Below, piece by piece: positions 9,789 to 18,603 of a DNA stretch of 60,562 bases (position 1 is the first letter of the stretch; each line of letters starts with the position of its first letter). Made by a program: the position numbers and the translations under genes. This stretch comes from GCA-2861595 sp035525365 (lineage in GTDB: Bacteria > Actinomycetota > Acidimicrobiia > Acidimicrobiales > GCA-2861595): NCBI GenBank assembly GCA_035525365.1, contig DATLEK010000059.1, positions 1 to 60,562 on the forward strand. The letters run 5' to 3'. Below the pieces are notes generated by a model. It made no database searches. It had not been told where the DNA came from and saw only the letters and a list, made by a program, of their open reading frames with translations.

Positions 9789-12457
9789 CGTACGTGGAAA
9801 TACCAGGTGCCGTCCCCGCTGACGGTGTAGGGCGGCGCGGTCGTTCCACTCCCCTTGCCCACCGCGTTGGGATCGCGCACCGCGACCTGGTCGGGTGGGT
9901 CGTAGGCGTAGTCGACCACCGGCGAGGTGCTGGCGCCGGCGACCCACGACAGCGCTACCGTGCGGTTCGCGTACCACTTCGTCTTGTCGGTATGGCTGGA
10001 GGAGGAGACAACCGGCGCGGCCGGTGCGTCGGCGTCTATGAGGATCTTGCAGCGCGCCGTCTCCCCCCACACCCCGGCGCCGTTGCGGGCTTTGACGTGG
10101 AACCACCAACTGCCATTGCCTCTCATCGGGGAGGCATAGGTGGCGGTGGAACCCTCGGCGATGTTATCGAGGGCGAACAATTCTATCTGGTTGAGGTCAT
10201 AGGAGTATTCCTTGATGCCGGACAGATCGCTTCCGGTCCATCGAAAGCTCGGTGTGTTGTTCGTCGACCATGCGGTGGCGCCGCACACGTGAGGCGCGTC
10301 GGCAGTGACCGACGGAGGTGACGGGCCAGTGGAGTCCACCTTGAACCCGTAGCGAGCGTTGAGGCCCGAGTTGCCGGCGACATCGCGGGTACGCACGTTG
10401 AAGTACCAGTGGCCGTCGCCCGACACGGTGGTTGAGTACGTCGTCGTCGTCTGGGTGACGGCGGAGCCAGCCTCAGCGGTGGGCGAGGTGGTGGGCGCGG
10501 CCACCGCATAGCCAGCCACGCCGGAGCGCTCGTCGGGGGACTGGGTCCAGGAGGCGGCGAAGGAGCGCGATTGATACCAGGCATTGGGATCGGAATGGCT
10601 GGAGCTGGAGATGGCCGGTCCGGGTGGCGCCACGGTGTCGACGTCGAGCCACCTCTCGGCCCAGCCCGGGGACCAGTTGTAGCCGTCGAAGGCGAAGGCC
10701 CGGTAGTAGAAACGCCCCTCACCCGCCCAGCCCGCAGGTACTTGGGCACAGGCGCGCCCACCGGAGTTGACCCAGTTCGTTGTCACCGTGCCGACGAAGC
10801 CCCACCCGCCGTTGTAGATGTCGAAACGCATGTAGCCGGCGTCGCCGTTGGGGTCGGAGTAGGTGGCGCACAGCTCCGGCGTGCGGGTGTTGATCCAGCT
10901 GTAGGCGGGGGCCGGATCGGTGGGGGTATTGGCCAGCAGGTTGTAGGTGATGTCGATGTAGGGGCGCTCCCAGTGGGACTCCGCGGATGCCAGCCGCAGG
11001 TAGTGACCGGTCCCCCAGTTGTCCATCTCGATGCCGGCATTGCCCCAGAGACCGTGGGTCCAGTTGTGCACCCATCCACGTATGTCGCGGGCCATCCAGC
11101 CGCCGTTGGTGTCACCGTGGACCTCGGAGCAGCACCCCCCGGGCTGGTTCTGCCAGTTGATGCCCCACGGGTCCCAGCCCCCCGACGCCGGACGCATGAC
11201 GAAGTGGCTGTTCCAGTCGCTCACCGAATAGAAGTGGCCCCACCAGTCGGCCTTGAGGATGTCCTGACCGTTGGCCGGCGAGACGTCCCAGGACATGTAG
11301 GAGCGGAAATCCCACCAGCCGCCGTTGTACCAGGTGGACCCCACCTTATTGACGTAGTTGGAGCCGTCCCACTGGTTGCCTCCGTTGTAGTTGCAGTTGC
11401 CACAACCGCTGCCCACGAAGGCGTCGTTCATCCCCGTGTCCCAGCCCGCCCTGAAGGACGGGTCCACCGACACCGGGTACATCCTGGCGGGGTCGTCGAG
11501 CCAGGCGCGGTCAGCCACGACCTCGACCACGAAGCGCCCGTTCTCCTTGACCAGGCGCGTCTCGACGGGAGCCTGAGCAGGTTCGATCCCACTCTCTCGG
11601 TCTCCTGCGGAGTCGAACATGAAGCCCTTGGGGATCTCTGCCACTCGCTTGTCGCCGGCGTCGTAGAAGCCGATGGTCCCATCGGCGTCGGCCTTGGGCG
11701 TCACCCGCGAGACAGTGAGAGGGAAGCGGAAGACGTTCGACGCGCCGGCCTTCAGTGGCGAGTTGAGCACCACCAGCTCCTTGAGCTCTTCAGCGCCCAC
11801 CACGTGGTACTCGAGGTCGACGCCCTCCGCGACGCCCGGGTAGCGGATCTTCGAGCCGCCGGCCCTGGGGTCCGAGGCACCCCTCGCCCCTTCGAATCCG
11901 AACCCGACGGACCATTTCGATGTCGAAGCACGCACCACCTGGGCGGCGTCGGCCCTGGGCGCGAAGGAGAAGACGACCCGCCCGGAGCGGTTCTTGAAGC
12001 CGCGTTCGCCATCGGCCACCACGCTGGGGTCGATGGCCTGCCAGGCCCCTCGGGAGTCCTTCCAGCTGATGGGCCCCGAGAAGGCCCGAAGCGTGCGGGT
12101 GCCGTCAGGGTTCTCGTAGATCAGGTTGCGCTCGGTGCGCTCCAGGAGCTTGGCGTTTGCCGGATCGAAGGTGGGGGTGGGGCGAAGGCTCGGGTGGTCG
12201 GGCGGTGTCGGCGCCGGCTCGGTGGACGAGCGGGTGGGGACATCTGGAGCCAAGGGTGATTCGGCCTCTGCGGCCGCCGGCTGCGAGCTTGACGCGGTGC
12301 TCGCCGATGCAGGCAGGGCGGGCATGAGAGTAGCCAGCAGCACCATTGCCGCAACGAAGACGGCGGTGGAGCGTGCGCCAGAGCGGAGCCTCGACAAGGT
12401 TCTCTCCCAAGAGGATTTGGTCGTAGGGCCTCGGAGGGGACCCGCCACTAGATCCAT
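9647..12457 (-). CDS. RHS polymorphic toxin, N-terminal secreted part (frameshifted from the rest)
   Basis: Begins at an ATG at 12457, chosen because a signal peptide follows directly (basic stretch, then VFVAAMVLLATLMPALPASA); a longer upstream start would add an unlikely Trp-rich leader. The mature part has the layout common in actinobacterial RHS proteins: LIYENPDGTRTLR region, a wall-associated/DNRLRE-like domain around residues 90-330 (YPVSVDPSF at its end), a Trp/Asn-rich carbohydrate-binding-like part, and several fibronectin-like repeats ending in the HWYFNVRTRDVAGN type. The frame stays homologous down to about 9786 (GDGTWYFHVRA), then diverges to meaningless sequence ending at 9647, while the continuation KNAAGTWGPSANF is found in the other frame. 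One missing base near 9783-9789 explains this, so the intact product would be about 2,860 residues. Confidence 0.85.
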   Translation of the reverse strand: MDLVAGPLRGPTTKSSWERTLSRLRSGARSTAVFVAAMVLLATLMPALPASASTASSSQPAAAEAESPLAPDVPTRSSTEPAPTPPDHPSLRPTPTFDPANAKLLERTERNLIYENPDGTRTLRAFSGPISWKDSRGAWQAIDPSVVADGERGFKNRSGRVVFSFAPRADAAQVVRASTSKWSVGFGFEGARGASDPRAGGSKIRYPGVAEGVDLEYHVVGAEELKELVVLNSPLKAGASNVFRFPLTVSRVTPKADADGTIGFYDAGDKRVAEIPKGFMFDSAGDRESGIEPAQAPVETRLVKENGRFVVEVVADRAWLDDPARMYPVSVDPSFRAGWDTGMNDAFVGSGCGNCNYNGGNQWDGSNYVNKVGSTWYNGGWWDFRSYMSWDVSPANGQDILKADWWGHFYSVSDWNSHFVMRPASGGWDPWGINWQNQPGGCCSEVHGDTNGGWMARDIRGWVHNWTHGLWGNAGIEMDNWGTGHYLRLASAESHWERPYIDITYNLLANTPTDPAPAYSWINTRTPELCATYSDPNGDAGYMRFDIYNGGWGFVGTVTTNWVNSGGRACAQVPAGWAGEGRFYYRAFAFDGYNWSPGWAERWLDVDTVAPPGPAISSSSHSDPNAWYQSRSFAASWTQSPDERSGVAGYAVAAPTTSPTAEAGSAVTQTTTTYSTTVSGDGHWYFNVRTRDVAGNSGLNARYGFKVDSTGPSPPSVTADAPHVCGATAWSTNNTPSFRWTGSDLSGIKEYSYDLNQIELFALDNIAEGSTATYASPMRGNGSWWFHVKARNGAGVWGETARCKILIDADAPAAPVVSSSSHTDKTKWYANRTVALSWVAGASTSPVVDYAYDPPDQVAVRDPNAVGKGSGTTAPPYTVSGDGTWYFHVRARTRLVPGARVPTSPSTPISPRQSRRARSSPPPTPLAWQCPTPNPP

Positions 12458-12565
12458 CGGCACGATGGAGGCACAATGAACGATTCCTGGTGAAAAATCC
12501 TCCCGGCCCCGGGCTGGCCACCACTCCCAACGCCCCCACCCAACTGTCATACTGCTGCTGGCTCC

Positions 12566-12985
12566 TCACGGATTCGAGCGGGCCTCGGCCAGCGCCGCCC
12601 ACAGATCGGTGGCGGTGGGCGCCCCCACGAACGACGCCTGCACCACACCCTCGGCGTCGGCCATGACGGTGGTGGGAACGGCCTCCACCCCGTAGCGCGT
12701 GTGCAGGACCTTGGCGTCCTGGTAGGCCACCTCCTGGAAACCCACCTGGGGACTGGCCAGCACCCTGCCCTTGGCCACCGCCTCCTTGCAGGAGTCGCAC
12801 GTGGCCGAGGTGAACACCACCACCAGCCAGTCGAGGTCAGGCTCGGCGAAGTCGTTGCGGTCGAGCTGGGTGGGGACCGCCCACTTGGCCTGGGTGGGCG
12901 GCGCCGTGGTCGCCCGGCGGCGGAGCACGAAGGCGACGGCCGCGGCCACAGCCACCAGCAGGGCGGCCAGCAGGAGCCGCTCCAT
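12566..12985 (-). CDS. Membrane-anchored thioredoxin-fold protein
   Basis: 139 aa. One N-terminal membrane helix (residues 3-21) followed by Arg residues, then a thioredoxin fold with the redox motif CDSC (C63 and C66) and a cis-proline segment AVPTT (P103). It is likely anchored with the domain on one side of the membrane; the Arg cluster after the helix and the lack of an export signal leave topology open. Start ATG at 12985 lies one base after the TGA of the DUF5719 gene, so it is the last gene of the glycosyltransferase-DUF5719-thioredoxin operon. A thiol-disulfide role for exported partners is a guess from context; CDSC differs from the CGPC of housekeeping thioredoxins. Confidence 0.85.
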   Translation of the reverse strand: MERLLLAALLVAVAAAVAFVLRRRATTAPPTQAKWAVPTQLDRNDFAEPDLDWLVVVFTSATCDSCKEAVAKGRVLASPQVGFQEVAYQDAKVLHTRYGVEAVPTTVMADAEGVVQASFVGAPTATDLWAALAEARSNP

Positions 12986-12986
12986 G

Positions 12987-14435
12987 TCAGCCGTCCCCGC
13001 TGGAGGGGATCCCGATGGTGGCCGAGAACCCGGGCGCCCCGATCTTGTAGAGGGCCCGCTCGGCCACGACCGGCACCGAGGAGGTGAGCACGATGGGCAG
13101 CGGCGACCGCTTGACGTGGTCGCTCAGACGGAGGGGGACCCGCCGGCCGGGAGCGATCTTGACGCCCTGGAGGCCCTCGATGGCCAGAGCCTGACCATCG
13201 GCCAGGCCGGCGATCGATACCGAAGCGGGTCGACTTCCCGGGTTGTGGACCACGATCCACTCATCGAGGGTCTCCTCCACCCCACCGCCGGCGAAGGTCC
13301 AGGTCCGGGCCAGCCGGCGGGCGCCGAGGGTGTCGGCCCGGCCGAGGCGGGGCGCCGGCGCCGCTGCTTCGAGCTCGCGGCTGGCCACCACGGGCACGTC
13401 GTCGAGGGACCGGATCACCACGGCGTGGGCAACCCCCACGGGGACACCCACCTCGGGGTTCATCACCACCTCGAGCCGGCTGTCGGCGGCGATGGTGCGC
13501 TCGAGAGGCTCGGCCGCCCCCTCGTCGAGGGTCACCTCGATCAGCACCTTGGCCTCCCGTGGGCCGGGATTGGCCAGGGCGTAACGCTCGGTGATGCCGG
13601 CGCCGGCGACCCCGTCGGGGAAGTACCACTCCCGCCCGAGGGAGGGCGCGCCCAGCCCGGCCGACAACCCGGCGCGACCAGGCAGGGTGCGGGACAAGGT
13701 CTGGGCGGCAACCAGTCGCCCGCTGCGCACGACCACCTCGGTGGCCAGGGCCTCCCGTCGGCGGACGTGGCTGCCGACGTCGACCACGGCCAGCCCCTTG
13801 GCCGGCACCACGATCCCCTGGAAGTCGGCGGGGACGGCATGGCCGGTCTCGGTGGCGAAGGACAGGTCGGCGATGGCGTCCTCGGGGAAGGGATTGAGCA
13901 GCGAGAGATGCAGGGTGGCATCCTTGGCCGTGGAGCCGCCGGCGAAGTACCAGCGGCGTGAGGCCGACGAGGCGCACGGCGTTACCGCTAGTTCCCCCGC
14001 GGTCCCGGGTACGCCGCCCACCACCAGCTCGACCACCACCTCCCCGGAGTCCACGTCCACCACCGCGGCGCCGTGGGCGGCGCCCGGGACCGCAGCCAGC
14101 TTCACGTTGGCCACCGCCCTGGGCCCCACGGTGACGGGCACCCGCGGCGGCGGTGCCCCCTGCTCGGCGATGGTGCGCACGCCGGCGGTGGCCACCGCAT
14201 CGCCGGCGTTGGCGATGACCACCGTGGCCGCCACCGGCCCGCCGGCGTTGGCCGTCGCTCCCGCGCAGTACCAGGTGGAGGAGGCGGCGCCGGGCGGCCC
14301 GCCGGTGGGCATCAGCGCCCGCTCCACGGCGCTGGTGGCCAGACGGGAGCGGGGGCGGTCGGCCCGGTCGGCGATGCCACCCGCCACCAGCAGGGCCATC
14401 ACCAAAATGGCCACGGGCAGGCGCGCCGGCCTCAC
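12987..14435 (-). CDS. DUF5719 family exported protein
   Basis: 482 aa from a GTG at 14435 that overlaps the upstream glycosyltransferase stop as GTGA. An N-terminal signal or anchor (LPVAILVMALLVAGG) is followed by repeated Ig-like modules, each containing a W-Y/W-F strand such as STWYCAGATA, RRWYFAGGST, REWYFPDGVA and RTWTFAGGGV, i.e. about four repeats of roughly 110 residues. This fits the actinobacterial DUF5719 family, which regularly sits directly behind a GT2 membrane protein, near cofD/cofE and nucleotide-sugar genes. Cys residues are rare (YCAGA, TPCASS). Function unknown; an extracytoplasmic partner of the membrane glycosyltransferase is the reasonable inference. Confidence 0.85.
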   Translation of the reverse strand: MRPARLPVAILVMALLVAGGIADRADRPRSRLATSAVERALMPTGGPPGAASSTWYCAGATANAGGPVAATVVIANAGDAVATAGVRTIAEQGAPPPRVPVTVGPRAVANVKLAAVPGAAHGAAVVDVDSGEVVVELVVGGVPGTAGELAVTPCASSASRRWYFAGGSTAKDATLHLSLLNPFPEDAIADLSFATETGHAVPADFQGIVVPAKGLAVVDVGSHVRRREALATEVVVRSGRLVAAQTLSRTLPGRAGLSAGLGAPSLGREWYFPDGVAGAGITERYALANPGPREAKVLIEVTLDEGAAEPLERTIAADSRLEVVMNPEVGVPVGVAHAVVIRSLDDVPVVASRELEAAAPAPRLGRADTLGARRLARTWTFAGGGVEETLDEWIVVHNPGSRPASVSIAGLADGQALAIEGLQGVKIAPGRRVPLRLSDHVKRSPLPIVLTSSVPVVAERALYKIGAPGFSATIGIPSSGDG

Positions 14436-17400
14436 GGCGTCCACCGGCGCCGGCGGGCCCTGATCATCGCCCTGACCACCACGAACCACAGCCCGACCCC
14501 GATGAGCACGGCCACGTGGCGCACCAGCGGTGTGCGGTAGCGGAGGGTGGCATTGCCGGTGGCCGGCGCGTTGAACCCGTTGGCCCAGCCGAAGGCCTTG
14601 GTGCGGGGAGCGGAGCGGCCGGCCATCCGGAGCTGCCAGTTGGAGCTGGACGCCTCGGACAACAGGACGTTTTCTCCAGTGGTCAGAGGGCCCGAGAAGC
14701 GGGTCAGGGAACGCTCGCGGGGCAGGACCGGCGGCGCCGCCGAGATGTCGACATCCCGCAGTTTCGTCAGCCCGAACTGGGTGCTCGCCTCGGCCCCCAC
14801 GGCATCGAGCGAGGCGCGGCCCGGCGCCCACGCGGCGTTCTCGTAGACGAGGAGGGAGTCGTCGCCGTCGATCTTCTTCAGGTCCACCTGGGCCTCCAGC
14901 GCCAGCCGCAGGTCGGGCGGCGGCGGCAGAAGGGGAGCGTCCTCCGGTGTGGGCGCGGCCCGCAGGGGCACGACCAGGTACCGGATGGCTGTGGGCGCGA
15001 GCAGGTGGCCGAGGCTGGTGGTGCCGCTGCGGCGGGCGAGGCCAACGGCGTCGGCCACGAGGTCGGCCGCTCCCGGGGAGCCTCCCGGCCATAGCAGGGT
15101 GGCATCGGGGGCCCCGCCCTTGGAGGTCGCGTACCCCACTCCCTCTGAGAGCCGCCAGGAATTGAGGGGCAGCGCCTCGGGATCGCCCATCCACAGCACG
15201 CGGAAGGCGCCCTTGGCCCGCTGCTCGGGCATCCACGACAGCAGCCCGGCGAAGTCGGCGTCGGGTGCGTTCCAGCGGCCGCCGACGGCGGCGAGGACGG
15301 TGGGCACGGTGCCGGCGAGCGTGAGCACCAGCGCGGTGATCGAGGCCAGGTGGCGCCAGCCGAAGCGGTAACCGGGCAGGTCCATCTCGAAGGCCACCAT
15401 GCCGAGGGCGACCGATACCGCCATGGCCCCGGCCGCCGGCGCCAGGAAGACGTCGGGACCGGGGACGTCGACCGGCATCCAGCCCCGCCCGCCGGCCCAG
15501 GCCACTCCCCAGCAGGTGAGGGCGATGGTCCACATCCGGATGGCCCAGCCCAGGCGCCAGTCGCGCCCGAGGAGCAGGGGCAGGGCGGCGGCGACGAGGA
15601 ATGCCCATCCGAACGGCGCCGCGCCGAGGGGCCCGGTCTCGAAGCGAAGGAGCGTGCCGAGCCCGGGGGCGCCGGCGGCGGACCGGGCCACACCCACCAG
15701 GGAGGACAACCGGGTGTCGGGCAGGAGGAAGTCGAGCGACCACGGGAACAGCAGGGCGACGGCCACCACGATGGCGCCGGCGGCGGCCAGAACGGCGCGC
15801 GCCGCCCTGGCCCCGTCGCCCGCCAGCACCGACCCGAGCACGAGGGCGAAGGCCACGACCAGGACCATCACCACCACCGCGGGCACGAAGGCGCCCACCA
15901 GGGCCAGCATCACCCCGAGGGGCAGGAGGTGGCGGCGGGCCCACTGGCCGTCGAGCCGCTCCGGCCCGGCCCGGCCTTCGGCCCGGCTCCGCGCCTCCCG
16001 CCGGTCGCCATTATCCCTGGGGTGGCTGCGCCGGTCGGTCCCGCCCCGGGCGTCGCCTCCCACCGCCGGCTCGATGGCCGTGGCCCGCAGGAGGCGGGCC
16101 AGCAACCAGGGAGCGGCGGCGTAGATCAGCAGGGCACCCCAGCGCCCGCGGGCGATGGCGTTGTAGGGCAGGGGCACCGCCGCGTACACCAGGAGGGCTG
16201 CGGTACGGGCCCGGCGGGACCCGAAGGGCGTGGCCAGGCGCATGGCGCCCACTGCGCCCACGGGCAGAGCCCCGAGCACCAGCACCGTTTGAAGCAGGCC
16301 GCCGGCGCCGGCCACCATGACCCCGGCGACACCTAGAAGACCCAGGGCCGCCGGCGCCGGCGCGTCCGAGCCGAGACCGGTCTGGCGCCATCCGCTCAGA
16401 AAGGAACGGAGGAAAGAGAAAGTGCCCCGGGGGAAGGTGGAGAACTCATGGACCGCCGGCAGTCCCCCGGTGATCAGCTGCCGGCTGCCCACGAGCACGA
16501 CGAACGCGATGGCCGCCCCCACCACCAGCGGGAGCCGGCTGCGCCCCATGGGGTCCGGCCGCATGACGAAGGGGTTGCGGGCCAGCACCCCGCGGGTGCG
16601 CCGGACCCGCTCGCTGGCCAGCTGACCACGGATGAAGCCGCTGAACCGGGCGCTGCCCCGGGCCTGGAGCCGGCGCACCTCGCTGTCGGGCATGCCCCTG
16701 TACCCGTGAATGGCCTTGCGGGCCTGGCGAAGCTCGCTGAGCCGCTTGAGGTTCCACGTCCAGGCGCCGGCGGTGTCGCCCGCAGTCCGGGTGTGACCGG
16801 TGGCCAGTCCGAACACCACCTCCACCACGGCCAGGGCCACCACCTGGGGCAGGACCCGCACCAGGTGCCACGGCCCGTAGGCCTTGAACACCGCCCGCAG
16901 GCGGTGGCGCAACTGGTAGGGGCGGACCTGGCGGCGCAGGGCGGCCAGGTTCTTGGGCGGCGGCCCTCCCCCCGGCGCCCGCTTCCCGCTGGACATGGCC
17001 TCGAGGTGGCGCACCCGCGCCGCGGGGGCGACGATCACCCGCGCACCGGCCACCTGGGCCCGCCACGAGAAGTCGAGGTCCTCGCCGAAAAGGAACATCT
17101 CCTTGTCGAACCCGCCCAGGCTCCGGAACAGGTCGGCCCGCACCAGGGTGCAGCCTCCGGGGGCGACGAAGACGTCCCGGACCCCGTCGTGCTGCTCCTG
17201 GTCGAGTTCGCCCCGGTCCACCAGCAGCGCCGGCGCCCCGCTCTTGTCCGCCCCCATCCCCACCTGCAGGAGCCGCGACGGGTCGTTCCAGTCGACCAGC
17301 TTGGGAGAGACCACCGCGGCGTTGGACCGGAAGGCCTCCTCCACGAGTAGGCGCACCGCATCGGGCTCGGGGGCCACGTCGTCGTGGCAGAACAGCAGGT

Positions 17401-17665
17401 GGCACGACCCCTCCACCGCCTCCAGGGCCACGTTGGCGGCACCCGCGAAACCGGGGTTGGTTGGGAGGCGCCGCACGTAGGCACCGGGCAGGACGGCGGC
17501 CACCCGGGGGGTGGGGTCGCCGGCGCTGGCGGCGTCGATCACCAGGACCGACAGGTTCGGGTAGTCCTGAGCGGCAAGGGCCTCCAGGGCCTCTTCCAGC
17601 CATGGCCCCGGGTCGCAGGTGACCATGACGGCCACCACGGGGGGGGCCTGCTGGGCAGAAACCAT
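14432..17665 (-). CDS. GT2 glycosyltransferase fused to a multi-span membrane domain
   Basis: About 1,077 aa from the ATG at 17665 (MVSAQQAPPVVAVMVTCDPG); an earlier ATG at 17701 would intrude on the divergent small gene's upstream region. Residues about 8-250 form a GT-A fold of family 2: VTCDP nucleotide-binding start, PNLSVLVIDAASAG, NPGFAGAANVALE, HDDVAPEPDA as DxD region, and GGFDKEMFLFGEDLDFSWR acceptor/catalytic segment. From about residue 360 there are a dozen or more hydrophobic segments and a large external loop near the C-terminus, ending in a final membrane helix and RARRRRWTP. It likely transfers a sugar from a nucleotide or polyprenyl donor to a wall polymer. The GTGA overlap ties it to the DUF5719 gene. 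Confidence 0.9.
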   Translation of the reverse strand: MVSAQQAPPVVAVMVTCDPGPWLEEALEALAAQDYPNLSVLVIDAASAGDPTPRVAAVLPGAYVRRLPTNPGFAGAANVALEAVEGSCHLLFCHDDVAPEPDAVRLLVEEAFRSNAAVVSPKLVDWNDPSRLLQVGMGADKSGAPALLVDRGELDQEQHDGVRDVFVAPGGCTLVRADLFRSLGGFDKEMFLFGEDLDFSWRAQVAGARVIVAPAARVRHLEAMSSGKRAPGGGPPPKNLAALRRQVRPYQLRHRLRAVFKAYGPWHLVRVLPQVVALAVVEVVFGLATGHTRTAGDTAGAWTWNLKRLSELRQARKAIHGYRGMPDSEVRRLQARGSARFSGFIRGQLASERVRRTRGVLARNPFVMRPDPMGRSRLPLVVGAAIAFVVLVGSRQLITGGLPAVHEFSTFPRGTFSFLRSFLSGWRQTGLGSDAPAPAALGLLGVAGVMVAGAGGLLQTVLVLGALPVGAVGAMRLATPFGSRRARTAALLVYAAVPLPYNAIARGRWGALLIYAAAPWLLARLLRATAIEPAVGGDARGGTDRRSHPRDNGDRREARSRAEGRAGPERLDGQWARRHLLPLGVMLALVGAFVPAVVVMVLVVAFALVLGSVLAGDGARAARAVLAAAGAIVVAVALLFPWSLDFLLPDTRLSSLVGVARSAAGAPGLGTLLRFETGPLGAAPFGWAFLVAAALPLLLGRDWRLGWAIRMWTIALTCWGVAWAGGRGWMPVDVPGPDVFLAPAAGAMAVSVALGMVAFEMDLPGYRFGWRHLASITALVLTLAGTVPTVLAAVGGRWNAPDADFAGLLSWMPEQRAKGAFRVLWMGDPEALPLNSWRLSEGVGYATSKGGAPDATLLWPGGSPGAADLVADAVGLARRSGTTSLGHLLAPTAIRYLVVPLRAAPTPEDAPLLPPPPDLRLALEAQVDLKKIDGDDSLLVYENAAWAPGRASLDAVGAEASTQFGLTKLRDVDISAAPPVLPRERSLTRFSGPLTTGENVLLSEASSSNWQLRMAGRSAPRTKAFGWANGFNAPATGNATLRYRTPLVRHVAVLIGVGLWFVVVRAMIRARRRRWTP

Positions 17666-17703
17666 CAGAGATGCGAGGCTAGTTGGAGGAGGTGCAGCCA
17701 CCC
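17666..17703. promoter_or_regulatory. Short divergent promoter region with strong SD for the 49-aa gene
   Basis: Only 38 bases separate the divergent starts at 17665 (minus) and 17704 (plus). GGAGGAGG at 17685-17692 is a strong Shine-Dalgarno for the plus-strand gene, 11 nt before its ATG. No convincing -10/-35 boxes fit in the gap, so the promoters probably lie inside the neighbouring coding sequences. Confidence 0.45.
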
Positions 17704-17853
17704 ATGGCAGACCTGGTCAGCAACATGAAGGATGCGGGGTACGTGGCCCTGGGGTTCGCCCTGCTCGGGATCCAGCAGGCCCAGGTGCGCCGGCGTGAGC
17801 TGGAGAAGGAGCTGAGACGCCTGATGGCCGACCGCTGCGGCGAGAAGCGCTAG
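17704..17853 (+). CDS. Small conserved-looking protein (49 aa), hydrophobic helix plus basic coiled coil
   Basis: Too short for routine gene calling but well supported: SD GGAGGAGG 11 nt upstream, ATG at 17704, TAG at 17851-17853, coding-type GC in the third position. The product has an amphipathic start (MADLVSNMKDAGY), a hydrophobic stretch VALGFALLGIQQAQV and a heptad-like basic tail RRRELEKELRRLM. Similar short proteins (AYVxxGxGVL then a Q-x-x-Q-V-x-R-x-E-L tail) occur in actinobacteria, to my recollection, without known function. It could be a membrane-peripheral or membrane-embedded scaffold. It is divergent from the GT2/DUF5719 operon and convergent with the ATPase pair. Confidence 0.7.
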   Translation: MADLVSNMKDAGYVALGFALLGIQQAQVRRRELEKELRRLMADRCGEKR

Positions 17854-17859
17854 CCGCTG

Positions 17860-18603
17860 CTACGCCGGCGCCAGCCGGGCCGCCAGGCCGGCAATGGCCA
17901 GCATGGCAGGAGAGGAGTCGTCCAGGTCCAGGGGCGCCACCGGCTTTTCGCCGGCCCGCTCGACCACCGGGTCCTCCGGAACGCGGATGGCCTCCACTCC
18001 GAGGGCGTGGGCCACCCGGCTGCCGTCGTCCTCGTCGCCGCACCGGTTGGCCACGGCGATGATGCGCTTCACACCCATCGATTCGGCGATGCGGCAGGCT
18101 CGCCGGCCTATCTCTACCGATTTGGCGCTCGTCTCGGTCACCACGATCACCACGTCGCCATCCCCGGGCCTCGCCCACAGCAGGTCGTTGAGCCCTGCCT
18201 CCAGGTCGGTGATGACCACTCGATCCTCGGCCGGCAGGTTGGCGAAGTACTCACGGGTGGTGGAGTGCGACCCGCAGCACAGGCACGACGAGGTGGGGCG
18301 CTCGATCTTGCCCGTAGCGACGAGCCGCACCCCGTCGGGAGCGTCCACGCCGTAGCGGGCCAGAAGGTCGTCGGGATCAGGCTTGGGGTCGTCGTGGGTG
18401 AAGCCGGCGTCGAGCAACGCATTGAGGATTGGCTGCATTGCCTCCACCGTCGCCATCGACAGGCCGAGGGAGAGACCGAGGTTCGGGTTGGGGTCGCTGT
18501 CGACGGCCACGACCTGGTGGCCGAGGCGGCTGAGCTGGCGGGCCAGGGTGGCCGAGACGGTTGTCTTTCCGGAACCGCCCTTGCCGGTGACGGCGATCTT
18601 CAT
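17860..18603 (-). CDS. CooC/MinD-type P-loop ATPase with CxC motif
   Basis: 247 aa, SIMIBI-class ATPase. Deviant Walker A GKGGSGKTT (7-15), VVAVDSDPNPNLG switch region (31-43), ITDLEAGLNDLLW as Walker B-like segment, and C107-L-C109-C110 within SSCLCCGSHSTTREYF. A CxC placed at this point is the metal-binding signature of CooC-like carbon monoxide dehydrogenase maturation ATPases and relatives. Start ATG at 18603 overlaps the upstream gene's TGA as ATGA. Likely a dimer inserting metal into, or gating, a partner metalloenzyme; no such enzyme is in the window, so the client is unknown. Longer frames upstream of 18603 are shadows of the next gene. Confidence 0.85.
   Translation of the reverse strand: MKIAVTGKGGSGKTTVSATLARQLSRLGHQVVAVDSDPNPNLGLSLGLSMATVEAMQPILNALLDAGFTHDDPKPDPDDLLARYGVDAPDGVRLVATGKIERPTSSCLCCGSHSTTREYFANLPAEDRVVITDLEAGLNDLLWARPGDGDVVIVVTETSAKSVEIGRRACRIAESMGVKRIIAVANRCGDEDDGSRVAHALGVEAIRVPEDPVVERAGEKPVAPLDLDDSSPAMLAIAGLAARLAPA

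Noticed and set aside
9780..9800. Programmed ribosomal frameshift in the RHS gene
   Set aside because: No slippery heptamer, stop-adjacent shift site or stimulatory hairpin visible at the switch point; base loss or sequencing error is simpler.
9789..10109. N-terminal extension of the RHS C-terminal frame up to the ATG at 10109
   Set aside because: The residues are meaningless (VVPRQSPQRRRG and so on), whereas the other frame over the same bases continues the fibronectin-like repeats; the frames swap at about 9786.
14436..15944. N-terminal extension of the DUF5719 frame (to 985 codons)
   Set aside because: Lies fully within the GT2 membrane gene; the extra sequence is Arg/Pro/Gly-rich noise, and a GTG with a signal peptide at 14435 gives the proper start.
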